A stretch of DNA of 64,000 nt, from positions 62,001 through 126,000 of the forward strand of contig CAKVMI010000001.1 in assembly GCA_934772525.1 (NCBI GenBank), written 5' to 3'. This DNA comes from an uncultured Clostridia bacterium. GTDB lineage: Bacteria > Bacillota > Clostridia > Christensenellales > UBA1242. The notes under the pieces were generated by a model, which was given only the letters and a program-made list of their open reading frames with translations, searched no databases and was not told where the DNA came from. Each line of letters starts with the position of its first letter. The first letter of the stretch is position 1. Positions 42,053-52,474 of this stretch are shown here, in pieces. Made by a program: the position numbers and the translations under genes.

Positions 42053-45000
42053 ATTAACCATAGAAGGTTTAAATAGTTTTGTAGCAAAACAAGAACTTGA
42101 TTTTTCTAAACTTGGTGATTCTGCAATTTTTGGAATTTTCGGTCAAACTGGCTCGGGTAAATCTACTGTGCTAGATGCTATTTGTTTAGCTCTTTTTGGT
42201 AATGTTGAAAGAAGTAAATCAAATGTAGATTTTATAAATTTAAAAACAAAGTTTACTAGAGTTGAATTTTACTTTGAATACACAGAAAAAAATAAGACCA
42301 AACTAATAAAGGTTTTAAGAGAATACAGACTTTCAAGAAGCAGTGATGTAACTCAAAAGGCTCAAGTTTTCGAAGTCGAAAAATCGGGCGAAAAAATGCT
42401 TATGGAAGGTCCAACTAAAGTTGATGCGTACCTAAAAGAATTGATAGGATTAACTCAAAATGAATTTTCTAAATGTGTAGCGTTACCACAAGGGGAGTTT
42501 GCTGGATTTTTAAAGGCAAAGCCTAACGAAAGAATAAATATTATTGGCGGTATATTTGATCTAAATAAATACGGCGAACCACTTTGGGAAAAGGCGAGAG
42601 CAAGGGCGACTAAAACTCAAGCAGAACTTGCAAACATCAAAACAAAAATTGAAATACTAGGCGACATTAATGATGCCTTGATGGATAAAAAAGTTGCCGA
42701 GTTTAAGCAACTTGAGAAAAATATTGCTGAAAACAAAGAAATGATTGAAAAAAGCACCGAAACTCTTGGCAAAGAAAGAGATTTAGCAAAAGCAAGTAAA
42801 GAACTTGAAGAAGTTGAAAGTATGTTAAAAAACCTTGCTACAAGTGGTGCGGATATTTCAGATAAGAAGCAGAAAATTGCAAAAGCACGTGCTATTCAAG
42901 ATAATTCTGTTTTGATTGATACGGTTAATACTTTAAATAAAACTATAAACGAAGAAGAATCTAATATTGATAAGTTAAATACTGAACTAGATTCAAAAAG
43001 CGAAAGTTCTAAAAAAGAGATTGCTCAAAATGAGATAAATATTGAAAATTTAAGAAATGAAAGCAATAATCTTTCTGAAAAAAGGAACGCTTGGTCGGTT
43101 GCAAATTCTATTCGTACCGAATTAAAATCTTTACATGAACAAGAATCCATTTTAATTAGTAAACTTTCAGAACTTGATATAGCAAAAACCGATGCCGTAC
43201 AAGAAAAAGAAGAAAACGAAAAAAGATTAGAGATATTAAAGTCAGATTACGATAAAGAGAAAAAACGCATACAAGATTTGGAAGAAAGGCTTGTAGGATA
43301 CTATGATGTGTCTAGTTATACCTTTTATGTAAAAGAAAGGGAAGCAGTTGATAATTACATTAAATATATCGACTTATTGGTTAAGGGCGCAATCAATTTA
43401 AAGGCAAATTCTAATAGCAAAGTAAATGACTGCACAAAAGAAATCAATAAAGCGGTTGCCGAACTTAAAAAGTTAAGAAAGGAAGCACTTGGAGGTAATA
43501 CAAAACTAGATATAAATTCAAAGACTCCAATACTTGTAGACGCAATTAACAATTTAGTTATATTACTAAGCAAATTAAATATAACTGAAGAATACATCAA
43601 AAACTTAGTCGATCGTGAAGACGAGTATAATAGAGAAAATCTAATTCGTAATAAAAAAGTACAACTAGCAGTTACCGCTTTAAATAAAGAAAAAATAACA
43701 AAGTCAGACGCTTTACAAAAAATTGAAAGTTTACAACGAGATATTGAAAATTTGGAAAAGCAACGAGTAGATGCAATATGTAATAATAGTGTTGCGGAAT
43801 TTTCTGAAAAGTACAAAATAGGTGATACTTGTCCTATTTGTAATAATGAAATATTGACAAAAAATGTGCTTGCAAAGCTAGATGTAATTGTTATAGAAAA
43901 GGAAATTGAGAAGCAAAAGAAGGAACTTGCAAAACAAAACAAGCAAGCTGAACTTAGTACCGAAATTATTGCACAATTATCAAAAGAAATAGAAGACCAA
44001 AATGAAGAAATGTCTTACAATAATGATTCTATTACTGCAATAGAGTTAGAAATTACTTCAAAGTGTTCTAAACTTTTAAATAAAAAGAATGCAAGACCTG
44101 CGGACATTAGCATAGTTCAACTTCAACTAAAAGAAGATATTGTAAAACTAGAAGAACAAAGAAAACTAGAAAATGAAAAATTAGAAAGGATTGCCGAACT
44201 AGAATCTGAAAAAAATAAATATAATAGCATATTTATTGCAAGCAGTGATAAGCTAGATGACTACAACGAATTAAGCAAGTCCATAAATGACTTTAAGTCT
44301 AAAATAGATGCTGAAATTAGTTTTGTAACTCAAGGAACGGATATTGAAGTTAGAATTGAAGAGTTGAACAAACTTCAAAAGCAGAAAAAAGATAGCGAAA
44401 TTAGTGCTAACCAGTTGCATAATAGCATTGTAGAAGTAAATGAAATAATTAAAAAATTAGCAGAAACCTATTCTGCGGTTACTGCCGAAGCCGATTTAAA
44501 GCAAGAAGCGTTGAAAAAGTTAAATAAAGACATCAAGTTTAAGTCTAGTCAAGTAGAGCAATTTAGTGATATTAAATCTTTCGATAAAGAAATTAACAAA
44601 GCCGAAATTAGAATGGCGGTAATTGAAAAAGAGATAAACCTAAACACTATAAATATTGATAAGTTAAGACAAATTAATGCTGAAATTACTTCTAAAATTG
44701 CAAATGCTAATATGCTACTAAGTGAACATAAGAGTTTAAGAAATGGAACTCTTGATAGTTTAATGACATCACTAAATGCTGTTGGTATAGAAAATTTTGA
44801 TGATATACCTAGTTGTAAACTTGCAAGTGAAGATATAAAAACGCTTGAGAACTTTACCAATAATTATGACGGCAATGTTGCTGTTTTATTAAAGCGAAAG
44901 GAAGATCTAGAAAAGATTTTAGGTGGCAAGGTCGTTGACCCAATACTTATCGCAAATATTGAAACAACGCTTGAAAATACTACAACTGTTATGAATCAAC

Positions 45001-45611
45001 GAATTGCAGAAAGTGGTAAATTAAAGTCCGAAATTGAAGTGTTAAATGAACAATTGAAGCAATTAAAAGAATTGAAGGATATTGAAAATGCATTGACTGC
45101 AAATTATAATATTCAAAGTGAACTTTGCGATTCATTGCGTGGTAAAGCTTTGGTTGAATTTGTTGCAGAAGAGTTTATGGATGATATCACATATATGGCA
45201 AGTGAAAAACTTGTAGACTTAATGGATGGTAGATACATATTAAAGTACGAAAACAAAGACTTTATTGTTGTAGATAACTTTAATAATGGTGAAGAGCGTA
45301 GTGCAAGAACGCTTTCGGGCGGTGAATTGTTTGTAGTGAGTTTGGCACTAGCACTATCTATATCGGATGCTTTACTAAGTAAATCGGATAAGCGTTTAGA
45401 TTTCTTCTTCTTGGATGAAGGTTTTGGTACACTAGATAAAGATTATTGTGAATATATTATATCAGCACTTAATAAACTAGCAAATAAAAATATGACAATC
45501 GGTCTTATTTCACATATACCAGAACTTCAAGAAAGAATACAGAAAAAGTTTATTATTACAAAGGCTACAAATGAGTCGGGCTCTATTGTAAAATTGGTAA
45601 GAGAAGTTTAG
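42039..45611 (+). CDS. sbcC: Exonuclease SbcC (Rad50-type ATPase subunit)
   Basis: 1190 residues, starting at GTG 42039. Walker A is GQTGSGKS (35-42), then long coiled coils (about 180-1000) interrupted by the zinc hook CPIC (Cys598, Cys601), and at the C-terminus the signature LSGGELFVVSLALAL and Walker B FFFLDEGFGTLD. ATP-driven conformational changes position SbcD on DNA ends. All parts are complete. A terminator follows. Confidence 0.96.
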   Translation: MKPIKLTIEGLNSFVAKQELDFSKLGDSAIFGIFGQTGSGKSTVLDAICLALFGNVERSKSNVDFINLKTKFTRVEFYFEYTEKNKTKLIKVLREYRLSRSSDVTQKAQVFEVEKSGEKMLMEGPTKVDAYLKELIGLTQNEFSKCVALPQGEFAGFLKAKPNERINIIGGIFDLNKYGEPLWEKARARATKTQAELANIKTKIEILGDINDALMDKKVAEFKQLEKNIAENKEMIEKSTETLGKERDLAKASKELEEVESMLKNLATSGADISDKKQKIAKARAIQDNSVLIDTVNTLNKTINEEESNIDKLNTELDSKSESSKKEIAQNEINIENLRNESNNLSEKRNAWSVANSIRTELKSLHEQESILISKLSELDIAKTDAVQEKEENEKRLEILKSDYDKEKKRIQDLEERLVGYYDVSSYTFYVKEREAVDNYIKYIDLLVKGAINLKANSNSKVNDCTKEINKAVAELKKLRKEALGGNTKLDINSKTPILVDAINNLVILLSKLNITEEYIKNLVDREDEYNRENLIRNKKVQLAVTALNKEKITKSDALQKIESLQRDIENLEKQRVDAICNNSVAEFSEKYKIGDTCPICNNEILTKNVLAKLDVIVIEKEIEKQKKELAKQNKQAELSTEIIAQLSKEIEDQNEEMSYNNDSITAIELEITSKCSKLLNKKNARPADISIVQLQLKEDIVKLEEQRKLENEKLERIAELESEKNKYNSIFIASSDKLDDYNELSKSINDFKSKIDAEISFVTQGTDIEVRIEELNKLQKQKKDSEISANQLHNSIVEVNEIIKKLAETYSAVTAEADLKQEALKKLNKDIKFKSSQVEQFSDIKSFDKEINKAEIRMAVIEKEINLNTINIDKLRQINAEITSKIANANMLLSEHKSLRNGTLDSLMTSLNAVGIENFDDIPSCKLASEDIKTLENFTNNYDGNVAVLLKRKEDLEKILGGKVVDPILIANIETTLENTTTVMNQRIAESGKLKSEIEVLNEQLKQLKELKDIENALTANYNIQSELCDSLRGKALVEFVAEEFMDDITYMASEKLVDLMDGRYILKYENKDFIVVDNFNNGEERSARTLSGGELFVVSLALALSISDALLSKSDKRLDFFFLDEGFGTLDKDYCEYIISALNKLANKNMTIGLISHIPELQERIQKKFIITKATNESGSIVKLVREV

Positions 45612-45641
45612 TAAATAAAAACATAATTCACATTTTTAAAA

Positions 45642-45679
45642 ACCCTAATCGTTAAAAAATGATTGGGGTATTTTTTTGT
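45642..45679 (+). terminator. Rho-independent terminator after sbcC
   Basis: AACCCTAATC / GATTGGGGT stem (one wobble), 10-nt loop, T7 tract. Confidence 0.8.
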
Positions 45680-45823
45680 TTTAATTTGCTTTAGAGTGAT
45701 TATATTAAATCAGTGCAATAAAATATATTGACGAAATGTACAAATGTAACAAACTTTAAATTTTAGTAGATTTAAAAATGCAAAAAAGTTTGTTGATTTT
45801 TACACAACTTGCGTTGTTTTTAT

Positions 45824-45853
45824 TTGACTAAATATTTTAAATTAGTATATACT
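45824..45853 (+). promoter_or_regulatory. Promoter of the second surface-protein gene
   Basis: TTGACT (45824-45829), 18 nt, TATACT (45848-45853). Transcription would start near 45860, which rules out an upstream ATG at 45858 and supports the start at 45903. Confidence 0.72.
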
Positions 45854-45902
45854 ATTTATGACTAAAAATATCATTTTAATTAATTTCAGGAAAGATACAT
45901 AT

Positions 45903-48900
45903 ATGGATGAAATAAAAGGAAGTACGCCTAGTAGTGCCGATGAAATGGTACAAACCCTAGATGGACGAATTGTAAATAAAAAGTCAATTAAAAACGGCGA
46001 AATTTACATAAACTCACAAGGTAAAAAAGTCAGAAAGGTAATAAAAAAGGTTGTAAGGTCTACCGCAAATGCTGGTGGCAATACTTTAGGTGGCGAAAAA
46101 ACAGAACCCCGAGAACAAGCAAAGGTTGAAGAAAAGCCAGAAAGTGTTAAGTCAGTTGCAACTGAAACAACTCCAAGTGAAGAACCAAAACTTGAACCAT
46201 TAAGAACGGAAAGTGAAGTTGGTCAAAAGATAGTTACCGAGGATGATGCAGATTTTAGATCTAGAATAGGTGCTCGTCACTCATTTTTAGCTAGAATGGA
46301 AAGCGGTCAAAGTATTTCTACTCCAACAATGGGTGGAGCAAAATTATCCGGGGCGGAGAGAAGTCAAATAACCAATTCTACAAATAGCACTAGCACTAAT
46401 TATTCGGGTAAAGGAAAAGGTAAAAACAGAAATAAAAACGGCGAAGAAGAAATTGTAACCGATAAAAGCGTATCCGAACTAGAGCAAGCCGTAATGGATG
46501 AAAACTACAACGAAAGTATAGGAAAAAATGGTCAGAATGCGTCGGGTGGTAGGTCTAGTAGTGTAAGTGGTAAAGCAAGTAATCCAATGGGTAGTGTTTT
46601 GAATAACCCATTATCTAATGCCGATAATGCTTTGGCTCGTGGGCTTGCTGGGTCTTATTCGCTAGCGACTCCTAAAACTACTACAACTGTACCGCTTGCA
46701 AAACCTAAGAAGAAGAAAATTAAAAAACATATCAATATGTGGATACCAGCGTCTGTAATTGCTGCTATTTACATCATTTGTTGCGGTTTCTATTTTATAA
46801 AAAATTATAATTTTAGCGATAAGACGGTACAAGTTGGTGAATACTTTTTAAATGTTGGAACCAATAGTAAAACGGAGTATTATGACGGCGAGAGATTTAA
46901 CTTTTATGAATTGATGATGACATATAATTATGGCGATGAAAATGTTAAAAATGTTGATATGAGTAAAGTTAATTTAACCACTCGTGCAAATACTCAAACC
47001 ACTATGGGTTACACTTTAAAAGATGGTTATATTAGTGCAAGATGGGAAGGCGATTATCAAAACGCAACTAAGCGAACAGTTAATGTAGAATTTAGATACG
47101 GCAACGAAGTTGGCTACATTCCAGTAACTATATATAGAAACAGATTGCAAAGTTTATCTGGTCAAGGTGCAATAGTCGCAGACCCTATAACAAAACAAGT
47201 AAGTGTATTAATTTGGGGTAACTATACAAACGAATTAGTAGAAAGAAAGGGCATAGTTTTACAACCTAGAAAACTTACAGCAGACGAGTATAGTTTGGTT
47301 TTATATAGTGAAAGTGGAAGTCGTTTAGGTTCGCCAGTTCTTATAACAAATACAGACGAAACTTCGTTAAATATTGATAAATACCAATTGACCAATTCAC
47401 AATTTGAAAACTTTACAAGAGTAGAAGTTGTTTCTACATCTAATAAAAATATCAAGAGTGATATATATAAGCAATTCTCAACCCGAGCATTTACCGATGT
47501 TGAGGGTGTAAAAGAAGACCCAGTTGGATTTAAAGTTGTAGAATGGAACACTGGAATTGATTTAAACTCTGCTGATGGTGTTAAAGTTTCTTTAAATGAT
47601 TCATTTAAGTTTAAAATAGAATTAGATAAAGAGAATGGATATTACTTTGATAATTTAAAAATTACTTATAGTATAGCCGGCGGAAAATATTACGAAATTG
47701 GTGCGGAAAATACTTTTGAAGTAGAAGATATAAATGGTGAAGTAGAAACATTTTATAGTATCCCAAGAAAAAATATTACTGGGGACATAAAGATTTGTGT
47801 AGTAGGCGTAACTAACTTGTATCCAGTTAGATTTATGTACTTAAATAATGAAGGAAATTATGTTGAATACACAAATAGCGATGCGCTAAATCCTGTTCCA
47901 GTAAACGTAAGATATGGCGAAATTAAAACAACAATGATTAAAAATGCAGATAATTATAGCGGTCATACTTTTGCGGGTTGGAGAGAAGCGGACAATCTAA
48001 CAACTAATCCAGACGAAGTTCACTATGTTAGTGAAAGCGTAAAATCGTTTGCTACTGGTGAATCATTTGGTGCGGTAGATGGAAAATATAGAGCAAGATA
48101 TTTCTATGCTCAATACAACTTAAATAATTACACAGTGAATCTTTTGGGTAATGGCTTTACATTAAATGGTGTTATAAACCATACCGAACAAGCTCGTGAA
48201 AATGTAAATATTAATTTTGATACTACATCAAGTTATACCTTCCTAGAAGGAGATACATTTGTATTCACAATAGGTAAAAACGATAGTTCGTTAGAAGTTA
48301 CAAAACTTGCATGTAAGTTGAGTAATGGTCAATGGCAAGAGTATTCTCCAAATAAAACGAATGGACAATATACAATTAGAATTGACGGAACAAATAGAAT
48401 TACCGATATTCATATTTCTTCGACTTATAAAGTTGTTTCTGCTACCGACTTTATTGAAAGCATTACGTTACAAGATAAAAATGGTGAATTAATTGCAGAT
48501 ACTGAAGGAAATTCTCTAAATACAATATCTACAAGTTACAATACATTGGCGGATATGTACTATATTGTAATTGCCATGAAAAATAACATTTTAATCGGCG
48601 GAGAAGCAGGACATCCAGAGTTTGAAGGACTAACATTTGTTGAAGTTGATGAAAGTGGTGCGTATAAATATAGCATTATAGAAAAAGATTTAAAGAATTT
48701 GAATTTGGTTCCAACAAATGTTACAACTAAAATTTTGGTAGTAAAATCTAACGAAGGATTTAATATTGTTGGACTAGATGAAGATAATCTTATTAAGATA
48801 AGTAACTTCAATTCGGGTGCGGTATTTAGTTGCGTGCTTGATGAAAATTATGAACTCGCTGAAGGCGTTCAAAATGCAGTTGTTACAATAAAGATGAACA

Positions 48901-49049
48901 ATGTTGAATTGTTGTCTGTAAACTTAGTAAATGGTGAATGTTCAATCACAATTTTAAAAGAAAAATTGAAAGAAGCATTTATAAATAATGATAACATTGA
49001 AGTTAGTGTAGTAGGTATTACACAAAAAACTACCCCAACTGAACCATAG
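45903..49049 (+). CDS. Membrane-anchored surface protein with long cytoplasmic N-terminus
   Basis: 1048 residues from ATG 45903 (AGGAAAG upstream). Residues about 1-275 are polar, Ser/Gly/Asn/Lys-rich and probably disordered, without a signal peptide. A membrane span follows at about 283-303 (MWIPASVIAAIYIICCGFYF) after a lysine-rich stop (KPKKKKIKKH), giving a type II topology with about 740 residues outside. The outer part has beta-rich modules and segments such as HTFAGWREADNLTTNPDE and YRARYFYAQYNLNNYTVNLL, which resemble Listeria-Bacteroides (InlB B-type) repeats. Binding partner unknown. Transcribed alone. Confidence 0.75.
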   Translation: MDEIKGSTPSSADEMVQTLDGRIVNKKSIKNGEIYINSQGKKVRKVIKKVVRSTANAGGNTLGGEKTEPREQAKVEEKPESVKSVATETTPSEEPKLEPLRTESEVGQKIVTEDDADFRSRIGARHSFLARMESGQSISTPTMGGAKLSGAERSQITNSTNSTSTNYSGKGKGKNRNKNGEEEIVTDKSVSELEQAVMDENYNESIGKNGQNASGGRSSSVSGKASNPMGSVLNNPLSNADNALARGLAGSYSLATPKTTTTVPLAKPKKKKIKKHINMWIPASVIAAIYIICCGFYFIKNYNFSDKTVQVGEYFLNVGTNSKTEYYDGERFNFYELMMTYNYGDENVKNVDMSKVNLTTRANTQTTMGYTLKDGYISARWEGDYQNATKRTVNVEFRYGNEVGYIPVTIYRNRLQSLSGQGAIVADPITKQVSVLIWGNYTNELVERKGIVLQPRKLTADEYSLVLYSESGSRLGSPVLITNTDETSLNIDKYQLTNSQFENFTRVEVVSTSNKNIKSDIYKQFSTRAFTDVEGVKEDPVGFKVVEWNTGIDLNSADGVKVSLNDSFKFKIELDKENGYYFDNLKITYSIAGGKYYEIGAENTFEVEDINGEVETFYSIPRKNITGDIKICVVGVTNLYPVRFMYLNNEGNYVEYTNSDALNPVPVNVRYGEIKTTMIKNADNYSGHTFAGWREADNLTTNPDEVHYVSESVKSFATGESFGAVDGKYRARYFYAQYNLNNYTVNLLGNGFTLNGVINHTEQARENVNINFDTTSSYTFLEGDTFVFTIGKNDSSLEVTKLACKLSNGQWQEYSPNKTNGQYTIRIDGTNRITDIHISSTYKVVSATDFIESITLQDKNGELIADTEGNSLNTISTSYNTLADMYYIVIAMKNNILIGGEAGHPEFEGLTFVEVDESGAYKYSIIEKDLKNLNLVPTNVTTKILVVKSNEGFNIVGLDEDNLIKISNFNSGAVFSCVLDENYELAEGVQNAVVTIKMNNVELLSVNLVNGECSITILKEKLKEAFINNDNIEVSVVGITQKTTPTEP

Positions 49050-49057
49050 TTTAATTT

Positions 49058-49087
49058 ACACCACCTAAATTTTTAGGTGGTGTTTTT
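49058..49087 (+). terminator. Rho-independent terminator after the second surface-protein gene
   Basis: ACACCACCTAA / TTAGGTGGTGT stem, short A/T loop, T5 tract. Confidence 0.9.
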
Positions 49088-49106
49088 AATTTTTAATGTA
49101 GTTTAA

Positions 49107-49136
49107 TTGAATTTAATAATTTAATTATGGTATAAT
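49107..49136 (+). promoter_or_regulatory. polA promoter
   Basis: TTGAAT (49107-49112), 18 nt, TATAAT (49131-49136) with extended -10 TGG. Confidence 0.7.
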
Positions 49137-49164
49137 TATAACATAAATTTAAGGATATGGAATT

Positions 49165-51723
49165 ATGGAGAAATTTGTTATTATTGATGGCAATAGCGTT
49201 TTGTATAGGGAGTTTTTTGCACTCCCAGTAACTATGAAGAATGGTAAAGGAATGCCAACAAACGCAATTTATGGTTTTTGCAATCAACTATTTAAAATTA
49301 TTAAAGACTATAAACCAACGCATATTGCTGTTAGTTTTGATGTGTCTCGCCATACATTTAGAAATGATCTGTTTGATGGATATAAAGCAACACGTAAACC
49401 AATGCCGGACGAACTTAGAGTTCAGTTAGAACCATTAAAGCAGTTATTAACATTAATGGGTATAAAGTACATTCAAAAAGAAGGGTTAGAAGGTGACGAT
49501 ATTGTTGGCACATTGTCCAAAAAATTTAGTGTTCCAACTATTATAATTACGGGAGATAGGGATACTTTTCAACTTATTGATGATACAACGGTGGTTTACT
49601 TAAATAAAAAAGGTTTAACCGATGTTAGAGTTATGGATACAACTGCTATGCTTACAGATTATGGTGTAACCCCAGATGAGTTTGTATATGTTAAAAGTTT
49701 AGCGGGTGATACATCGGATAATATCCCTGGTGTTCGTGGAATTGGCGAAAAGACGGCGTTAGAACTTGTAAAGACTTATAAAAATTTGGATAATCTTTAT
49801 GCAAACATTGAAAACATAAAAGGTGCAACAAAAACTAAATTGAAAGAGCATAAAGAAGATGCATACTTAAGTTATAAACTTGCAAAGATTAATACAAATG
49901 TTGATATAGATTGCGTACTGGATGATTTTATTGTAAAAGTTCCGTTTAGTAATGAAGTTCTAAAATTCTTGAAAGAAAATGCGTTTCGGTCATTAATCAA
50001 TAAAACGGAGTTTTTTGAAAGTGAAGATAATGTAACTCCTCTTACAAAAATAGGGCTAACTAAAGAAAGTATTATGATAAATTCGGTAGAAGAGTTAAAA
50101 AATTTAGTGAAGAATTTATCCAATAAAAAAGAGGTTGGTTTTGTAGAGAAAGATTATAAATTCCATTTATCGGATGGAGTAAATGATTACGCAATAATTC
50201 CTGAAGAAAGTTTATTACTTGAAGGACTGACAACTGCAACAATACTTAATTTGTTAAAACCTATTTTTGAAAACGACAAGATTGAAAAAGTGTTATTTGA
50301 TAGTAAATCGGTTAGACACTTTTTAGATGAATATAATATTTCTCTTTGTGGAAGCATTTTTGATTGTATGATAGCAAAACACTTGCAAACGGGGGAAAGT
50401 GTTACAAATCTAATGCTTTTAACCGATGATTATGAAAGAATTGAAAAGTTGCCAGCACTTTCACTTACCGAATCTAAGGCGGTTTTAATTGAAGACCTTG
50501 AACAAAATCAAATGAAAAAACTTTATTTTGATGTAGAGTTGCCATTGAGTTTTGTTTTGTATAAAATGGAAAAGCAAGGTTTTAAAGTTGACCAAGAAAA
50601 GTTAGGTGAGTTGGAGCAAAAGTATAACGCTGAACTAGAAAGTTTAACAGATAAGATACATTCACTTGCGGGAGCAAATATTAATATCAATTCGCCAAAG
50701 CAGTTAGCGGAATTAATTTATGATAATTTAAAGTTATCAAAATCCAAAAAGCGTTCTACTGCTATGGAAGTGTTAGAAGAATTAGAAGATAAGCACGAAA
50801 TAATACCACTTATTATTAGGTATCGAAAAGTTGCAAAATATTTAAGTAGTTTTATTAAAAATATGTATGAAAAGATAGATAGTAATGGCTACATTCATAC
50901 AACATTCAACCAAACATTAACAACAACGGGAAGACTTTCGTCAGTTGACCCAAATCTTCAAAATATTCCAGTAAGGGGTGCGGAAGCGAGAGATATTAGA
51001 GGCATTTTTGTTGCAAGTAACAAAGATAGGGTTTTAGTAGATTCCGACTATTCTCAAATAGAGCTTAGAGTTTTGGCACATCTTTCGGGAGATGAAATGC
51101 TACTTAAAGCATTTAAAGAGAATATTGATATCCATAATCAAACGGCAATGGCGGTTTTTGGAGTGAGTGAAGAAAACGTCACTCCAGAAATGCGAAGGCT
51201 TGCAAAGGTGGTAAACTTTGGTGTAAATTATGGTATTAGCGAATATGGTTTAAGTAGAGATTTGAAAATTCCAGTATATGAAGCTAGAGAATACATAAAT
51301 GCATATTTTAAATTGCATCCAAAAATAAAAGAGTTTATGGATAATAGAATACTTGATGCTAAAGTTACTGGTCGTGCGGTTACAATTTTAGGAAGAACAA
51401 GAAAGATGACCGAACTTAATAGTTCTAATTATATGGTTCGTCAATCAGCCGAACGTGCTTCACAAAATATGCCGGTACAAGGAAGTGCTTCCGATATAAT
51501 AAAGCTTGCAATGTTAAAACTTGATAAAGAATTGGAAAAGAGTGGGATGGACGCTAAACTTATTATGCAAGTGCATGACGAATTGATTGTAGATTGCAAA
51601 AAAGAAGATGCCGAAAAAGTTCAAGCTTTGGTGCAAAAATGTATGAGCGAAGCCTATCCTGAACTTGTTGTTCCGCTAGTGGTTGATAGTACAATAGCCT
51701 ATAGATGGAGCGAAGGACATTAA
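49165..51723 (+). CDS. polA: DNA polymerase I
   Basis: 852 residues. It replaces RNA primers and fills repair gaps. The N-terminal 5'-3' exonuclease (1-290) is complete (IIDGNSVLYREFFALP, GLEGDDIVGTL, TGDRDTFQLID, GDTSDNIPGVRGIGEKTA). The 3'-5' exonuclease fold (about 300-460) lacks the catalytic DxE pattern (VGFVEKDYKFH), so proofreading is probably absent, as in many Bacillota. Polymerase motifs: A VDSDYSQIELR (Asp628), B RRLAKVVNFGVNYGIS, C MQVHDELIVD (Asp805). AAGGATATGG precedes ATG 49165. Monocistronic between a promoter and a terminator. Confidence 0.97.
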   Translation: MEKFVIIDGNSVLYREFFALPVTMKNGKGMPTNAIYGFCNQLFKIIKDYKPTHIAVSFDVSRHTFRNDLFDGYKATRKPMPDELRVQLEPLKQLLTLMGIKYIQKEGLEGDDIVGTLSKKFSVPTIIITGDRDTFQLIDDTTVVYLNKKGLTDVRVMDTTAMLTDYGVTPDEFVYVKSLAGDTSDNIPGVRGIGEKTALELVKTYKNLDNLYANIENIKGATKTKLKEHKEDAYLSYKLAKINTNVDIDCVLDDFIVKVPFSNEVLKFLKENAFRSLINKTEFFESEDNVTPLTKIGLTKESIMINSVEELKNLVKNLSNKKEVGFVEKDYKFHLSDGVNDYAIIPEESLLLEGLTTATILNLLKPIFENDKIEKVLFDSKSVRHFLDEYNISLCGSIFDCMIAKHLQTGESVTNLMLLTDDYERIEKLPALSLTESKAVLIEDLEQNQMKKLYFDVELPLSFVLYKMEKQGFKVDQEKLGELEQKYNAELESLTDKIHSLAGANININSPKQLAELIYDNLKLSKSKKRSTAMEVLEELEDKHEIIPLIIRYRKVAKYLSSFIKNMYEKIDSNGYIHTTFNQTLTTTGRLSSVDPNLQNIPVRGAEARDIRGIFVASNKDRVLVDSDYSQIELRVLAHLSGDEMLLKAFKENIDIHNQTAMAVFGVSEENVTPEMRRLAKVVNFGVNYGISEYGLSRDLKIPVYEAREYINAYFKLHPKIKEFMDNRILDAKVTGRAVTILGRTRKMTELNSSNYMVRQSAERASQNMPVQGSASDIIKLAMLKLDKELEKSGMDAKLIMQVHDELIVDCKKEDAEKVQALVQKCMSEAYPELVVPLVVDSTIAYRWSEGH

Positions 51724-51731
51724 TAAAAGTT

Positions 51732-51769
51732 ACAATTAGCGAAAATTTTTGTTTGCTAATTGTTTTTTT
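51732..51769 (+). terminator. Rho-independent terminator after polA
   Basis: ACAATTAGC / GCTAATTGT stem with inner A/T pairing, T7 tract. Confidence 0.85.
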
Positions 51770-51780
51770 GTCACAAAATA

Positions 51781-51809
51781 TTGCAATAGAAATTTGTTTT
51801 TGATATAAT
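51781..51809 (+). promoter_or_regulatory. Promoter of the gene at 51844
   Basis: TTGCAA (51781-51786), 17 nt, TATAAT (51804-51809) with extended -10 TGA. Confidence 0.78.
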
Positions 51810-51843
51810 AATTCCAATTTTGTAAGGAATGGGCGAAAGTAGT

Positions 51844-52434
51844 ATGGAAAACCACAAAGACGAAATAGCAAATGAAGTTATAGATATATTTAAGTTGGCA
51901 AAAAACGATGAGGTTGCAAAACTACTTTTGTATTATATAGAACATAATGATTGTGTAAGACAAAGCGTAAAAAGATTAATAAAAGCATGCATTAGACAAG
52001 AATTTATGTACAATTCACCAGTGCCAGCAATTGCGGTATTTTTACCTTCAATTGCTCAAACAATTATTAATTTAATCATAAAAGATGTTTATGGTCAAAC
52101 TCCAGCAATGGCTACTGGATTTATTAATGTTGGTTGTGCAATGGCGTTTGCCCAAATGTTACAAATAAACAAAAGAGAAATTAGAAATAATAAGTGGGCG
52201 GTAATAAATTCGTTAGAGAATAAAAAGGATAAAAAACTTTCGGATTCTGCAAATAATCTATTTTACGACAGAATAGAAGAACTTTTAACAAATGCCGAAT
52301 ATAGATATGTGTTATTGTCTTATATTGATATGGTGAATAAAAGAGAAAAGTTCGAAAGAAAGTTGCAAAATTTAGAAGAAATAAAATCTGGCGTAAATAA
52401 GTTACATGTAGACGATTTCAGTTACGAAAAATAA
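51844..52434 (+). CDS. Hypothetical helical protein
   Basis: 196 residues from ATG 51844. The start is uncertain: AAGGA (51824-51828) is rather far from this ATG, yet directly abuts the alternative ATG 51829, which would add five residues. The protein is mostly helical, with a moderately hydrophobic middle (AIAVFLPSIAQTIINLIIKDV and GFINVGCAMAFAQMLQ) that could be one or two membrane-associated helices, and a charged C-terminal coiled-coil stretch (KREKFERKLQNLEEIK). I do not recognise the family. It lies just before a lytic transglycosylase gene and is probably co-transcribed with it. Confidence 0.7.
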   Translation: MENHKDEIANEVIDIFKLAKNDEVAKLLLYYIEHNDCVRQSVKRLIKACIRQEFMYNSPVPAIAVFLPSIAQTIINLIIKDVYGQTPAMATGFINVGCAMAFAQMLQINKREIRNNKWAVINSLENKKDKKLSDSANNLFYDRIEELLTNAEYRYVLLSYIDMVNKREKFERKLQNLEEIKSGVNKLHVDDFSYEK

Positions 52435-52474
52435 ATTTGATTAAAAATCATTCTTTTTGCAAAAAATTATATTA

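Noticed and set aside
43355..43942. 195-codon minus-strand frame opposite sbcC
   Set aside because: Mirror of the coiled-coil codon pattern; Phe/Ser/Leu-rich complement of Lys/Glu-rich coding DNA.
45858..45902. 15-codon upstream extension of the surface-protein gene
   Set aside because: The predicted transcription start is at about 45860, so this ATG would not be in the mRNA.
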